From contig OY969884.1 in NCBI GenBank assembly GCA_963704295.1, positions 1,922,001 through 1,986,000 of the forward strand: DNA of 64,000 bases, given 5' to 3'. This stretch comes from JACCVL01 sp963704295. GTDB lineage: Bacteria; Actinomycetota; Actinomycetes; Propionibacteriales; Nocardioidaceae. The number at the start of each line of letters is the position of its first letter. Position 1 is the first letter of the stretch. The notes beneath the pieces are model-generated. The model did not search any database and was not told where the DNA came from. It saw nothing but the letters and a program-made list of their open reading frames with translations. This document shows, piece by piece, positions 32,542 to 40,446 of this stretch. A program made the translations under genes and the position numbers.

Positions 32542-32580
32542 CTAGCGGGCAGCCACCTCGCACGTCCGTCTGTCACTCAT
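32542..32580 (-). CDS. 12-codon micro-gene with extended Shine-Dalgarno
   Basis: ATG at 32580-32578 opens a 12-codon frame (MSDRRTCEVAAR) ended by TAG. It is preceded by AGGAGGTGGTCC (32598-32587), which matches the complement of the 16S rRNA 3' end at 11 of 12 positions. A promoter lies directly upstream. No gene follows on the same strand; instead the structured region 32439-32352 follows. It may be a micropeptide, a leader peptide controlling the RNA that follows, or the coding part of a dual-function RNA. Not a family I recognise. Confidence 0.45.
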   Translation of the reverse strand: MSDRRTCEVAAR

Positions 32581-32586
32581 GAAACC

Positions 32587-32643
32587 GGACCACCTCCTCT
32601 CCTGCGTGCCACGCAAACTACGTCGGCGGCGCGGACAGCACAA
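32587..32643 (-). promoter_or_regulatory. promoter and ribosome-binding site of the micro-gene
   Basis: On the minus strand TTGTGC (32643-32638) and TAGTTT (32620-32615) are spaced by exactly 17 bases, the best -35/-10 pair I found in the window. Transcription should start near 32608, ten bases before the extended Shine-Dalgarno. It lies downstream of the alpha-glucosidase stop (32685), so it defines a separate unit. Confidence 0.5.
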
Positions 32644-32684
32644 GGCATCAGGCGCAGCGGGCCGGTTCGCGGACGGCGGCCCCG

Positions 32685-34316
32685 TCAGTCGCTGCGGAAC
32701 CAGGCGGCGGTGTCCGGCTGCACGGCACCGTCTCGGACCGCGTCCGCCCGGCTGGCCAGCAGCAGCGAGCCGGGGTCGACGCCGAGCGGGGCCAGCTGGA
32801 TGGGTGCGCTGCCGCAGGCCACCACGCAGACGAGACCGGGGGTCGCGGGATCGGCGATGGCCGCGGCCCGGCGCACCACCAGGACGTCGTCGCCGAGGGA
32901 CGGCACGTCCACCCGGTCGCCGAGTGCACCCGCGATCTCGTGTCGCAGGCGCAGGGCGTCGCGGACGAAGGCCAGCGTCGAAGAGGTGTCGGTTTCCTGG
33001 GACTCCACCGACCAGGAGCCCCAGTTCTCGGGTTGCGGGAGCCACGGCGGCTTGGCCTCCGGCGGCGAGAAGCCGTGCGCGGTGTCGTCGCCGGCGGACG
33101 TCCACGGCACCGGCACGCGGCAGCCGTCGCGCCCGACCCCGCGCCCGCGCAGGTACATCGGGTCCTGCCGATCCTCGGGGGCCACCTCGACCTGCGGCAG
33201 CCCCAGCTCCTCGCCCTGGTAGAGGTACGCCGAGCCTGGCAGGGCAAGCATGGCCAGCATCGCGCTGCGGGCGCGAGCGAGCCCGCGGGCACCGCCGCCG
33301 TAGCGGGACACGGTCCGGGTGACGTCGTGGTTGGACAGCACCCAGGTGGGGGACGCGCCGACGGGGTCAGTGGCCGCGAAGGTGTCGCGCAGCACGCGCC
33401 GCATCGCGTCGCCGGACCAGTCGGCCTGCAGCCAGTGGAAGTTGAACACCTGCTGCAGCTCGTCGGGGCGGACGTAGCGGGCCATCGCCTCGGCGTCGGA
33501 GACCCAGGCCTCCGCGATCGCCATCCGGTCGCCGGGGTACTCCGCGAGGACTTGGTGCCAGCGCCGGTAGACGTCGTGGACACCGGGTTGGTCGCCGTAC
33601 GGGCGCGCGGACTCGCTCAGGTTCTGCTCGAGCTCACCCCCGTCCGCGGCGAGCTGCTCGGCGGTCAGGTCCGGCAGGCCGGTGGCTTTGATCAGCCCGT
33701 GCGCGACATCGATGCGGAACCCGTCCACGCCGCGATCCAGCCAGAAGCGCAACACTCGTTCGAACTCGTCGCCGACGTCGGGGTGGTCCCAGTCGAAGTC
33801 CGGCTGGCCCGAGTCGAACAGGTGCAGGTACCACTGGCCGTCGGGTACCCGGGTCCAGGCCAGGCCACCGAAGGTGGACAGCCAGTTGTTGGGGGGTTCC
33901 GCGCCGTCGGGTCCGCGGCCGTCACGGAACACGTACCGCGCCCGCTCGGGGCTGCCGGGACCGGCCGCGAGCGCCTCGCGAAACCACCGGTGCTCGTCCG
34001 AGGAGTGGTTGGGGACGATGTCGACGATCACCTTGAGCCGCAGGTCGTGCGCCCGCGCGAGCAAGGCGTCGAAGGCGTCGAGGTCACCGAACAGCGGGTC
34101 CACGTCGCAGTAGTCGGTAACGTCGTAGCCGTGGTCGGCCTGCGGCGACGGGTAGAACGGCGTCAGCCAGACAGCGTCGACGCCGAGGTCCGCAAGATAG
34201 GGCAGCCGGGTGGCGGCGCCGGGCAGGTCGCCGTAGCCGTCGCCGTTGGCGTCGGCGAAGCTGCGCACGTAGATCTGGTAGCAGACGGCGTCCCGCCACC
34301 ACGGCACGTGCGGCAT
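32685..34316 (-). CDS. GH13 alpha-glucosidase / oligo-1,6-glucosidase type enzyme
   Basis: 543 residues, a full GH13 family enzyme. It cleaves alpha-glucosidic bonds of maltose-like oligosaccharides or trehalose/sucrose. Conserved regions: MPHVPWWRDAVCYQIYVRSF at the start, DIVPNHSSDEHRWF (region I), DGFRIDVAHGL (region II, nucleophile Asp), MAIAEAWV (region III, general acid Glu) and VLSNHDVTRTVSRYGGG (region IV). There is no signal peptide, so it is cytoplasmic. The ATG at 34316 shares one base with the stop of the thioesterase gene upstream; a TTG one codon earlier is unlikely. Co-expression with a thioesterase is odd and suggests a shared promoter rather than a pathway. Confidence 0.9.
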   Translation of the reverse strand: MPHVPWWRDAVCYQIYVRSFADANGDGYGDLPGAATRLPYLADLGVDAVWLTPFYPSPQADHGYDVTDYCDVDPLFGDLDAFDALLARAHDLRLKVIVDIVPNHSSDEHRWFREALAAGPGSPERARYVFRDGRGPDGAEPPNNWLSTFGGLAWTRVPDGQWYLHLFDSGQPDFDWDHPDVGDEFERVLRFWLDRGVDGFRIDVAHGLIKATGLPDLTAEQLAADGGELEQNLSESARPYGDQPGVHDVYRRWHQVLAEYPGDRMAIAEAWVSDAEAMARYVRPDELQQVFNFHWLQADWSGDAMRRVLRDTFAATDPVGASPTWVLSNHDVTRTVSRYGGGARGLARARSAMLAMLALPGSAYLYQGEELGLPQVEVAPEDRQDPMYLRGRGVGRDGCRVPVPWTSAGDDTAHGFSPPEAKPPWLPQPENWGSWSVESQETDTSSTLAFVRDALRLRHEIAGALGDRVDVPSLGDDVLVVRRAAAIADPATPGLVCVVACGSAPIQLAPLGVDPGSLLLASRADAVRDGAVQPDTAAWFRSD

Positions 34317-35077
34317 CAACGGCCTCCGAACGTCCGGGGGTCGATGCTGATCCAGAGCTGAGCGGCGCGACCCACGACGCCACCGGCAGCGTCGTACACC
34401 GTAGTCGCGGTCCAGGTCTTCCGGCCCACCGTGTCCCGGTGCCGCGCGACGACAACGAGCGCCTCACCGGCTCGTGGCCGGCGGTCGACGGTTGCGGAGA
34501 TCCGGCCGAGCACCAGCGGCCGGTTGGCGATATCGGTGGTCCACGCGCTCGGGCAGTCCAGTGCCGCCCAGACCGAGGCGCTCTCGACCAGTCCGCCGTC
34601 GTCGGCCAGGGCGGGGTCAGGCGTCCACCTGCACGCAGTCGTCCCGTCCGTCACCGGGCCGGGTCGCAGCCGCATCCCGTCCCCGGGGGAGCGGTCCGGG
34701 CCGCAGACCAAGCAGGTGGGGAACGGATGGCCCTGGGAGCCGGCGTACGAATCCTCCGCGGCGGCTGCGACGGCGACGGTCACCGGGTCGACCGGGTCCG
34801 GACCGGGGCCGGGTTCACGTTCGGCCTCGGCCACCACCTCCGCCCCGTCGAGCAGCAGCACCGTGCTCTCCGCAGTGGTCAGCACCAGGTCGGTGTCGAG
34901 CGGCGGCGGCCGGCGTAGGGTCACCGTCACCGGCTGGGGGCCGGTGGCCGTCGGGTCCGCCAGCCCGGCCGCGGCCACCATCGCACCCGCGGTCCAGCCG
35001 CCGTTTCCCGAGCCGGGCGGGCCGCAGCGGCTTGCCGGGATCCGCAGGCGGGGCGGCTCGACGCTGCGCACGCTCAC
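34316..35077 (-). CDS. hotdog-fold thioesterase-like protein
   Basis: 253 residues. Two related halves (GNGGWTAGAMVAAAGL with VTVTLRRPPPLDTDLVLTT, then ESASVWAALDCPSAWT with PLVLGRISATVDRRPRAGE) suggest a double hotdog, as in acyl-CoA thioesterases of the TesB/4HBT_3 type. CLVCGPDRSPGDGMRL holds a CxxC that occurs in actinobacterial relatives. The substrate is unknown. GTG 35077 is supported by TACGGT six bases upstream (35089-35084, minus strand). It heads a two-gene operon with the alpha-glucosidase. Confidence 0.72.
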   Translation of the reverse strand: MSVRSVEPPRLRIPASRCGPPGSGNGGWTAGAMVAAAGLADPTATGPQPVTVTLRRPPPLDTDLVLTTAESTVLLLDGAEVVAEAEREPGPGPDPVDPVTVAVAAAAEDSYAGSQGHPFPTCLVCGPDRSPGDGMRLRPGPVTDGTTACRWTPDPALADDGGLVESASVWAALDCPSAWTTDIANRPLVLGRISATVDRRPRAGEALVVVARHRDTVGRKTWTATTVYDAAGGVVGRAAQLWISIDPRTFGGR

Positions 35078-35083
35078 GCCGCG

Positions 35084-35089
35084 ACCGTA
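35084..35089 (-). promoter_or_regulatory. -10 element for the thioesterase/alpha-glucosidase operon
   Basis: TACGGT on the minus strand ends six bases from GTG 35077. Its -35 region would fall inside the first palindrome of the adjoining array (35101-35146). Confidence 0.5.
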
Positions 35090-35100
35090 CCGGCCCCCGG

Positions 35101-35330
35101 GACGTCATACGGCGCGCCGTTGATACGCCTCCGTACGTATGACGTCCGGCGATGCGGCCCGGGGACGTCATACGGCGCGCCGTTGATACGCCTCCGTACG
35201 TATGACGTCTCGCGGCCCTGGGACGTCATGCGGCGCGCCGTTGATACACCTCCGTACGTATGACGTCCGGCGAGGCGGCCCCGGGACGTCATGCGGCGCG
35301 CCGTTGATAGGCCCCCGTACGTATGACGTC
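35101..35330. repeat. four tandem 46-bp palindromic repeats
   Basis: Copies lie at 35101-35146, 35164-35209, 35222-35267 and 35285-35330, separated by 17, 12 and 17 bases. Each starts GACGTCATrCGGCGCGCCGT and ends CGTACGTATGACGTC. The 11-base ends GACGTCATACG/CGTATGACGTC are perfectly complementary in copies 1 and 2. In copies 3 and 4 one base changes A to G, which still pairs as G-U if read as plus-strand RNA. GACGTC, GGCGCGCC and TACGTA are themselves palindromes. The array fills the gap between the thioesterase start and the photolyase stop. No gene is present, although open frames run through it. Confidence 0.9.
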
Positions 35331-35341
35331 CGGGGCGCGCG

Positions 35342-36712
35342 TCAGGAGCCGGACACCCGCTGATAGCGGGCCAGGGCCTCGACCCGCTCCTCGGCATGGT
35401 CGACGATCCGCTCCGGGTAGCCCGGCGGCACACCGTCCGGCAGCGTCCAGGGCTCGTGCACGGCCGCCCCGTCGACGTCGGCGAGTTCGCGCACGTGCCG
35501 GCGGACGTAGCCGCCGTCGGGGTCGAACTTCTTGCCCTGCGTGACCGGGTTGAAGATGCGGAAGTACGGGGCCGCGTCGGTGCCGGTGCCGGCCACCCAC
35601 TGCCACCCGTGGTTGTTCGACGCCAGGTCACCGTCGACCAGCCAGTGTAGGAAGTGCCGGGCACCGTGCTGCCACTCCACGTGCAGGTCCTTGACCAGGA
35701 AGCTGGCGACGATCATCCGGACCCGGTTGTGCATCCAGCCCTCGGCCTGCAGTTGGCGCATGCCGGCGTCGACGATGGGATACCCGGTCCGGCCCTCGGC
35801 CCACGCCGTCAGCTGCGACCCCGGTCGATCGTGCGCCATCCCGGCCAGCTGCGGACGCAGGTAGTCCCTGGCCGAGTCCGGCCGCTGCCACAGCACGTCG
35901 GCGTAGAACTCCCGCCAGGCCAGCTCCTGCCGGTACGTCCGGACCGAGTCGCCGCGCCGGTCGGCCAGGTCGGCCAGCATCGTGCGCGGATGGATCTCGC
36001 CCCACTTCAGGTGCACCGACATCCGCGACGTGCGATCCAGGTCGGGCCGGTCCCGGTCGCTCCCGTAGCCGGACAGGCCGTCGTCGAGGAAGGCTCGCCA
36101 GCGACGCCGAGCCGCAGCCTCACCGGCAGCGGGCAGGGTGCTGGCGGCGGCGGGCGAGGACGTCGGCAGCTCGGCCGAGGCCAGCGGTCGGACCCACTCG
36201 ACCCCTCGCGGCGGGCCGACCGGCGGGCGCCAGCCGTGGTCGGCCCACGTTCGGCTGAACGGGGTGTAGACCGCGTACGGGGTGCCGTCCGGCTTGGTGA
36301 CCCGGCCCGGCGCCACCGCGTACGCAGAGCCGGTCCGGACGAGATCGATACCGTCCGCGGCGAGCGCCTCGGCCACTCGCTCGTCCCGCTCCCGGCCGTA
36401 CGGACCGTAGTCGGCCGCCACGTGCACCGAGGTCGCCCGGGAGGCCCGTGCCACCCGGACCACCTCCTCGACGGGGTCACCCTGGCGCAACTGCCAGCCG
36501 CCGATTCGCTCGCCGAGGTCCGCCAGGCTCGCCGCCAGATAGGCGCGCCGGTTGGGCCCGGCAGGGCCCCACAGGCGTGGGTCGAGCACGAACAGCGGGA
36601 CGACACCGGTTGCGTCCTCAGGGGAGACGCGAACCTCGTCGACGGCCGCCCGCAGAGCTGGGTTGTCGGCGAGTCGGAGGTCGCGGCGGAACCACATCAC
36701 GGTCGTCGTCAC
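35342..36712 (-). CDS. phr: deoxyribodipyrimidine photolyase
   Basis: 456 residues, usual for class I CPD photolyases. It repairs UV-induced pyrimidine dimers using light and FAD. MWFRRDLRLADNPAL at the start is the antenna-domain motif. The FAD domain holds GYGSDRDRPDLDRTSRMSVHLKWGEIHPR in pieces, QELAWREFYADVLW, TGYPIVDAGMRQLQAEGWMHNRVRMIVASFLVKDL and NNHGWQWVAGTGTDAAPYFRIFNP. GTG 36712 was preferred because GACCAT lies six bases upstream; ATG 36697 is five codons further in. It is divergent from the iron repressor with only 36 bases between starts. Confidence 0.93.
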   Translation of the reverse strand: MTTTVMWFRRDLRLADNPALRAAVDEVRVSPEDATGVVPLFVLDPRLWGPAGPNRRAYLAASLADLGERIGGWQLRQGDPVEEVVRVARASRATSVHVAADYGPYGRERDERVAEALAADGIDLVRTGSAYAVAPGRVTKPDGTPYAVYTPFSRTWADHGWRPPVGPPRGVEWVRPLASAELPTSSPAAASTLPAAGEAAARRRWRAFLDDGLSGYGSDRDRPDLDRTSRMSVHLKWGEIHPRTMLADLADRRGDSVRTYRQELAWREFYADVLWQRPDSARDYLRPQLAGMAHDRPGSQLTAWAEGRTGYPIVDAGMRQLQAEGWMHNRVRMIVASFLVKDLHVEWQHGARHFLHWLVDGDLASNNHGWQWVAGTGTDAAPYFRIFNPVTQGKKFDPDGGYVRRHVRELADVDGAAVHEPWTLPDGVPPGYPERIVDHAEERVEALARYQRVSGS

Positions 36713-36718
36713 GACGGC

Positions 36719-36742
36719 ATGGTCTCCTCGATGGGCCACAAT
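36719..36742. promoter_or_regulatory. overlapping divergent -10 elements, phr and iron repressor
   Basis: On the minus strand GACCAT (36724-36719) is six bases from GTG 36712. On the plus strand CACAAT (36737-36742) is six bases from GTG 36749. The two start sites lie about 36 bases apart, so the genes must compete for polymerase or share control. Confidence 0.45.
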
Positions 36743-36748
36743 GGCACG

Positions 36749-37459
36749 GTGAGCGGCAGCCTGATCGACACCACCGAGATGTATCTGCGCACCGTTTTCG
36801 AGCTGGAGGAGGAGGGGATCGTCCCGCTCCGGGCCCGGATCGCCGAGCGGCTGCACCAGAGCGGGCCGACGGTGAGCCAGACGGTGGCCCGGATGGAGCG
36901 CGACGGGCTCTTGACGGTCGAGGGCGACCGGCACCTCGAGCTCACCGACCTCGGTCGGCAGACGGCAACGCGGGTGATGCGCAAGCACCGGCTGGTGGAG
37001 CGGCTGCTCACCGACGTGATCGGCCTGGACCTGGAGCTGGTCCACGACGAGGCCTGCCGCTGGGAGCACGTGGTGTCCGAGCAGGTGGAGCGACGGCTGG
37101 TCGATCTGCTCGACCACCCGACCGAGTCCCCCTACGGCAACCCGATCCCGGGTCTCGCCGAGCTGGGCGAGCCAGCCGGCCCGCCGGGGGAGTCGGTTCC
37201 CGCCGAGCTACACCCGCTCAGCGCGGCACTCAGCCCCGGCGGTGACGAGGTGGAGGTGCACGTGCGGCGGATCTGCGAGCCGCTGCAGAGCGACGCCGCC
37301 GTCCTCGCCGACCTGGCCCGGGTCGGTGCGCTCCCTGGCCGCACCGTTCGGGCGCGGGCAGGAAACGCCGGCGTCGAGGTACGCGGAGTCGACGGCGTCG
37401 CGATCGTGCTCGCCGAGCGCGCGGCCGACCAGGTGTTCGTCGGCGCCGTGCCTGCGTGA
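36749..37459 (+). CDS. iron-dependent repressor, DtxR/IdeR family
   Basis: 236 residues, the length of IdeR with its SH3-like third domain. The start SGSLIDTTEMYLRTVFELEEEG fixes the N-terminus and GTG start. Helix-turn-helix: QSGPTVSQTVARMERDGLL. Metal ligands of DtxR/IdeR are visible in KHRLVERLLTDV and HDEACRWEHVVSEQVE (Cys102, Glu105, His106 equivalents). The C-terminal part (GALPGRTVRARAGNAG) is the FeoA/SH3-like domain. It is a global repressor of iron uptake when Fe(II) is bound; an Mn-sensing role is less likely because of the Cys ligand. Confidence 0.9.
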   Translation: MSGSLIDTTEMYLRTVFELEEEGIVPLRARIAERLHQSGPTVSQTVARMERDGLLTVEGDRHLELTDLGRQTATRVMRKHRLVERLLTDVIGLDLELVHDEACRWEHVVSEQVERRLVDLLDHPTESPYGNPIPGLAELGEPAGPPGESVPAELHPLSAALSPGGDEVEVHVRRICEPLQSDAAVLADLARVGALPGRTVRARAGNAGVEVRGVDGVAIVLAERAADQVFVGAVPA

Positions 37460-37467
37460 CTGCTCGG

Positions 37468-38745
37468 TCAGGTGGTGCGCATGGTGCCGACGGTCTCCGG
37501 GGTGAAACCCGGGAACACCTGGGTCGAGTCGACGCTCGGGAAGCGGGCCTTGACCACTTCGGTGAGGACACTGCGGTAGTCCCTGGTGACCGCGAGGTCG
37601 CCATCGACCAGGTTCGCCTGCCCGAGACCGGGCCACACGCCGTGCACCTGACCGCCCACGACGCCTGCGCCGAGCAGGAACATGCAGCTGCCGTAGCCGT
37701 GGTCGAGGCCGGCGTTGCCGTTCTCCGCCAGCCGGCGGCCGAACTCGCTGATCGTCACCACCGTCACCGACGCGCCCAGCGCGCCGAGGTCGACGAAGAA
37801 CGCGTTCAACGCCCGGGCGAGCTCGTCGGTGTTGAACTGCATCTGACCCCACTCAGTGGTCCCGAGCTGGGTGTGCATGTCCCAGTTGCCGTAGTCCACC
37901 GCGACCACCCGCGCGCCCACTTGCGCCCGGATCAGGGCCGCGGTCTCGGTGAGGGTGTCGCCGAGGCTGCCCTTGGGGTAGACCGCCCCGTTCTGCGGCG
38001 TCATGGGCAGGGTGGCGACGTGGCCGATGCTCTTCGTGGTGGTCAGCGCCGCATTGGCCCCCCGGCCCAGCGGTCGGGTGTTGTTCTGCCAGAGCATCTC
38101 GTAGGCGATCCGGTGCAGTCGCTGGCTCTCGGCGTCGGTGGGTCCGGGCAGCGACAGCCGGTCGAGGCGCTGCAGTGCGAGCACCGGGCTCGCTCCGTAC
38201 AGCGAGGTCGGGACGATGCCGGCGCCGAGCTGGACGGCGTCCTGCGGGGCGCTGGCGCCGATCTGGCCGATCATCCGGTTGATCCAGCCGCGCCGCTCCG
38301 GCGAACCCGGGTCGGCGTCCTCGACCTTCTCCATCGCGGAGAAGTGGCTGCGGTTGGGCTGCGGCAGACCGACGGCGTGCACGGCACCGAACGAGCCGTT
38401 CTGCCACATCGGCAGCAGCGGTTCCAGCTTGGGGTGCAGGCCGAAGGTCGCGTCCTTGGCGAGCAGCGACCCGGTCGGCACCGCGATCCGGCGCCGGGCC
38501 GTGGCGTAGCCGGGGTCGCCGTGCGGGACGACCAGCGACAGGCCGTCGGCGCCGCCGCGGAGGCTGAGCACCACCAGGACGTTGGGGTCGGTGGTGGCGC
38601 CGAAGCTCACCTGGGTGAAGGCGTCACCGATGGTGCGGGTGAGGACTCCGGCGCCGGCGACGCCGGCGACGCCCTTGAGGAAGCTGCGGCGCGAGGCCTG
38701 CGAGGCGCCGAAGTCGGGGCAGGAGCAGGGGGTCGGTTCGGTCAT
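37468..38745 (-). CDS. DUF1501 Tat-exported protein
   Basis: 425 residues. A twin-arginine signal SRRSFLKGVAGVAGAGVL is clear at residues 18-35. The mature domain is the alkaline-phosphatase-like DUF1501 fold: LVVLSLRGGADGLSLVVPHGD, RSHFSAMEKVED, GARVVAVDYGNWDMHTQLG, VVTISEFGRRLAENGNAGLDHGYGSCMFLLG. The His/Asp residues in NWDMH and LDHG suggest a metal site, but no activity is established. It is always next to DUF1800 genes. GTG 38754 would overlap the preceding stop; ATG 38745 has AGGTG at good distance. Confidence 0.88.
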   Translation of the reverse strand: MTEPTPCSCPDFGASQASRRSFLKGVAGVAGAGVLTRTIGDAFTQVSFGATTDPNVLVVLSLRGGADGLSLVVPHGDPGYATARRRIAVPTGSLLAKDATFGLHPKLEPLLPMWQNGSFGAVHAVGLPQPNRSHFSAMEKVEDADPGSPERRGWINRMIGQIGASAPQDAVQLGAGIVPTSLYGASPVLALQRLDRLSLPGPTDAESQRLHRIAYEMLWQNNTRPLGRGANAALTTTKSIGHVATLPMTPQNGAVYPKGSLGDTLTETAALIRAQVGARVVAVDYGNWDMHTQLGTTEWGQMQFNTDELARALNAFFVDLGALGASVTVVTISEFGRRLAENGNAGLDHGYGSCMFLLGAGVVGGQVHGVWPGLGQANLVDGDLAVTRDYRSVLTEVVKARFPSVDSTQVFPGFTPETVGTMRTT

Positions 38746-38750
38746 CGTGG

Positions 38751-40190
38751 TCACCTGCTCATGTGGGCTGGGGTGTCGAGAACGACCGAGAGCAACTTCG
38801 TCATCCGGTAGTCCCCGATGTCGTCGGCGGTTCGGATCCGCTCCCATGGCTGGATGCCCGTGAACGCCGTGACCGCCTGCTGCAGCGTCGGCGTCGCCGG
38901 GCGGGACAGGACACGGCGGCTGATGTCGTCCACCACCACGGAGAACTTGGCCGGCAGGACGGGCATCCACTTCGCCTTGCTTCGGTAGGTGGCTCCGGTC
39001 TTTGGCCAGTACCCCCCGGCCAGTGCCCAGTGCACCTGCCACGAGCCGAGCACGCGACTCACGCCGCTCCAGGCGTCCGCGACGTCGGGGAAGCCGTCCG
39101 GTCGCGGCCAGTCGAACGGCTGCTGCCCCATGTTCGCCAGCTGCCAGATGTTGATCAGCGCGAAGTCGTCCCGCTTCGTCGGCGCGTGCACCTTGATGCC
39201 GAGGGCTCGGATGGTCGCGACCGCGTCCTCGGACGGTGTCCGCGTCTTCTGGCCAACCGCCGCGGCGAAGTCGGGGTGGTCCACCAGGGTGCGTAGCGTG
39301 GTCTTGATGTCGGTACCGGAGTTGAGGAACGCCGCCGCGACGGCGGAGACGATGGCCTCGGAGGGCGTGTCGCTGACGAACCGCACGCAGAGCCGGCGCG
39401 CGATCCGCTGCGCCGTCGCCGGGTGCTGGGCGAGGTAGCGCAGGTAGCGCTTGGACAGTGCGCGCCCGTCCAGGCTCGAGTTCGGGTCGGTGAAGTCGAG
39501 CACCTTGACCGGCCCGGTCCAGTGGTCGGCGTAGCTGTAGTAGCCCCGCCAGGTGTCCCACATGTCGACGCGCCAGCCGGTCAGGATGTACGCGCTGTTG
39601 CGGACGTCCTCCTCGGTGTAGCCCGCCTCGATGCCAACCGTGTGCAGTTCGAGCAGCTCGCGGCCGAGGTTCTCGTTGATGTTGCCCGCGGTGGACTGGG
39701 CGTTGTCGAGGTAGGCCCCCATCGACGGGTGCAGGTCACAGGCGACAAGCATGTCGTCGAACCGGCCGAGCGCGTGCTTGCGGATCGTCGCGTCATACCG
39801 CGACCGGTGCGGCCAGGACTTGTCGCCCGGGGCCGGCACGTGCAGCAGGTTCGACCAGAACTCGGTCATGTGCTCGTGCAGCTGGCGGTTGCTGAACGTC
39901 CGCCGCATCACCGACCAGCGCTGGAGGTCGATCCCAACCTCCCAGCTTGGGCGGATGCCCTCCTGGTCGTCGTACCAGAGCTGCTGCGGCGTCTTGTCGA
40001 GGTACGGGTACCACGCTCGCATCTCGTCGGCTGCCGCATCCCCGATCGTTCCGGGGGACAGCTGGGCCTCGAACCAGGCACGGGATCCACCGGCTGCCTG
40101 CGCGGCCTTGAAGAGCTGGGGGGTCACGCCGTAGCTGAACCTGCCGAGCAGGTGTCGCTCCGCCACGGAGGGCACGACTCGAGGGGCCAT
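38751..40190 (-). CDS. DUF1800 family protein
   Basis: 479 residues. Characteristic blocks: RHLLGRFSYGVTPQLF at the start, LHEHMTEFWSNLLHVPAPGDKSW, QSTAGNINENLGRELLELHTVG, YTEEDVRNSAYILTGWRV, and YLAQHPATAQRIARRLCVRFVSD. DUF1800 with DUF1501 forms a conserved two-gene unit in many bacteria; a role in polysaccharide or surface processing has been suggested but is not proven. No signal peptide is apparent here, while the DUF1501 partner has a Tat signal. The ATG at 40190 gives the conserved start; GGAGG lies 17 bases upstream, rather far. Confidence 0.87.
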   Translation of the reverse strand: MAPRVVPSVAERHLLGRFSYGVTPQLFKAAQAAGGSRAWFEAQLSPGTIGDAAADEMRAWYPYLDKTPQQLWYDDQEGIRPSWEVGIDLQRWSVMRRTFSNRQLHEHMTEFWSNLLHVPAPGDKSWPHRSRYDATIRKHALGRFDDMLVACDLHPSMGAYLDNAQSTAGNINENLGRELLELHTVGIEAGYTEEDVRNSAYILTGWRVDMWDTWRGYYSYADHWTGPVKVLDFTDPNSSLDGRALSKRYLRYLAQHPATAQRIARRLCVRFVSDTPSEAIVSAVAAAFLNSGTDIKTTLRTLVDHPDFAAAVGQKTRTPSEDAVATIRALGIKVHAPTKRDDFALINIWQLANMGQQPFDWPRPDGFPDVADAWSGVSRVLGSWQVHWALAGGYWPKTGATYRSKAKWMPVLPAKFSVVVDDISRRVLSRPATPTLQQAVTAFTGIQPWERIRTADDIGDYRMTKLLSVVLDTPAHMSR

Positions 40191-40446
40191 GGGTCGATCA
40201 AGCCACGCCTCCAATCGCTACTTCAAGTAACGAACCGATCACTGTCCGTGCTGACGAAGCGGGGATCGGCCGAACGGCCAGGGTGCGGGGGTCACAAGCC
40301 GCCGGCTACGACCCCTTCGTGCCGACTGTCCGGTCGCTCCCCCCGGCGTCGGCCGAACGGGTGACGGGTGTTGCCGTGTGTGAGACCTGTGACGTTGTTG
40401 CTGGCTACGCTGGGCCGTCGCGTTCGTCGGGAGGCGGGAGGCCGAG
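40191..40446. other. divergent intergenic region, DUF1800 / GGDEF-EAL
   Basis: No gene. It holds a small palindrome TACTT-C-AAGTA at 40219-40229, 30-40 bases upstream of the DUF1800 start and thus a possible operator or -10 region, and a plus-strand TACGCT at 40406-40411 as a possible -10 for the GGDEF-EAL gene. The ribosome-binding site GGAGGCGGGAGG lies just before GTG 40447. Confidence 0.4.

Noticed and set aside
32306..32563. Arg-rich 85-codon minus-strand frame overlapping the micro-gene and the three-stem RNA
   Set aside because: Composition is non-protein-like, it has no ribosome-binding site, and it runs straight through the paired stems.
35101..35330. CRISPR array
   Set aside because: Repeats are 46-bp palindromes with spacers of only 12-17 bases that are similar to each other, and there are no cas genes.
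35074..35664. Repetitive protein-coding frame through the palindrome array
   Set aside because: The repeated peptide arises only because the 46-bp unit is open in several frames; it overlaps the photolyase gene and has no start signal.
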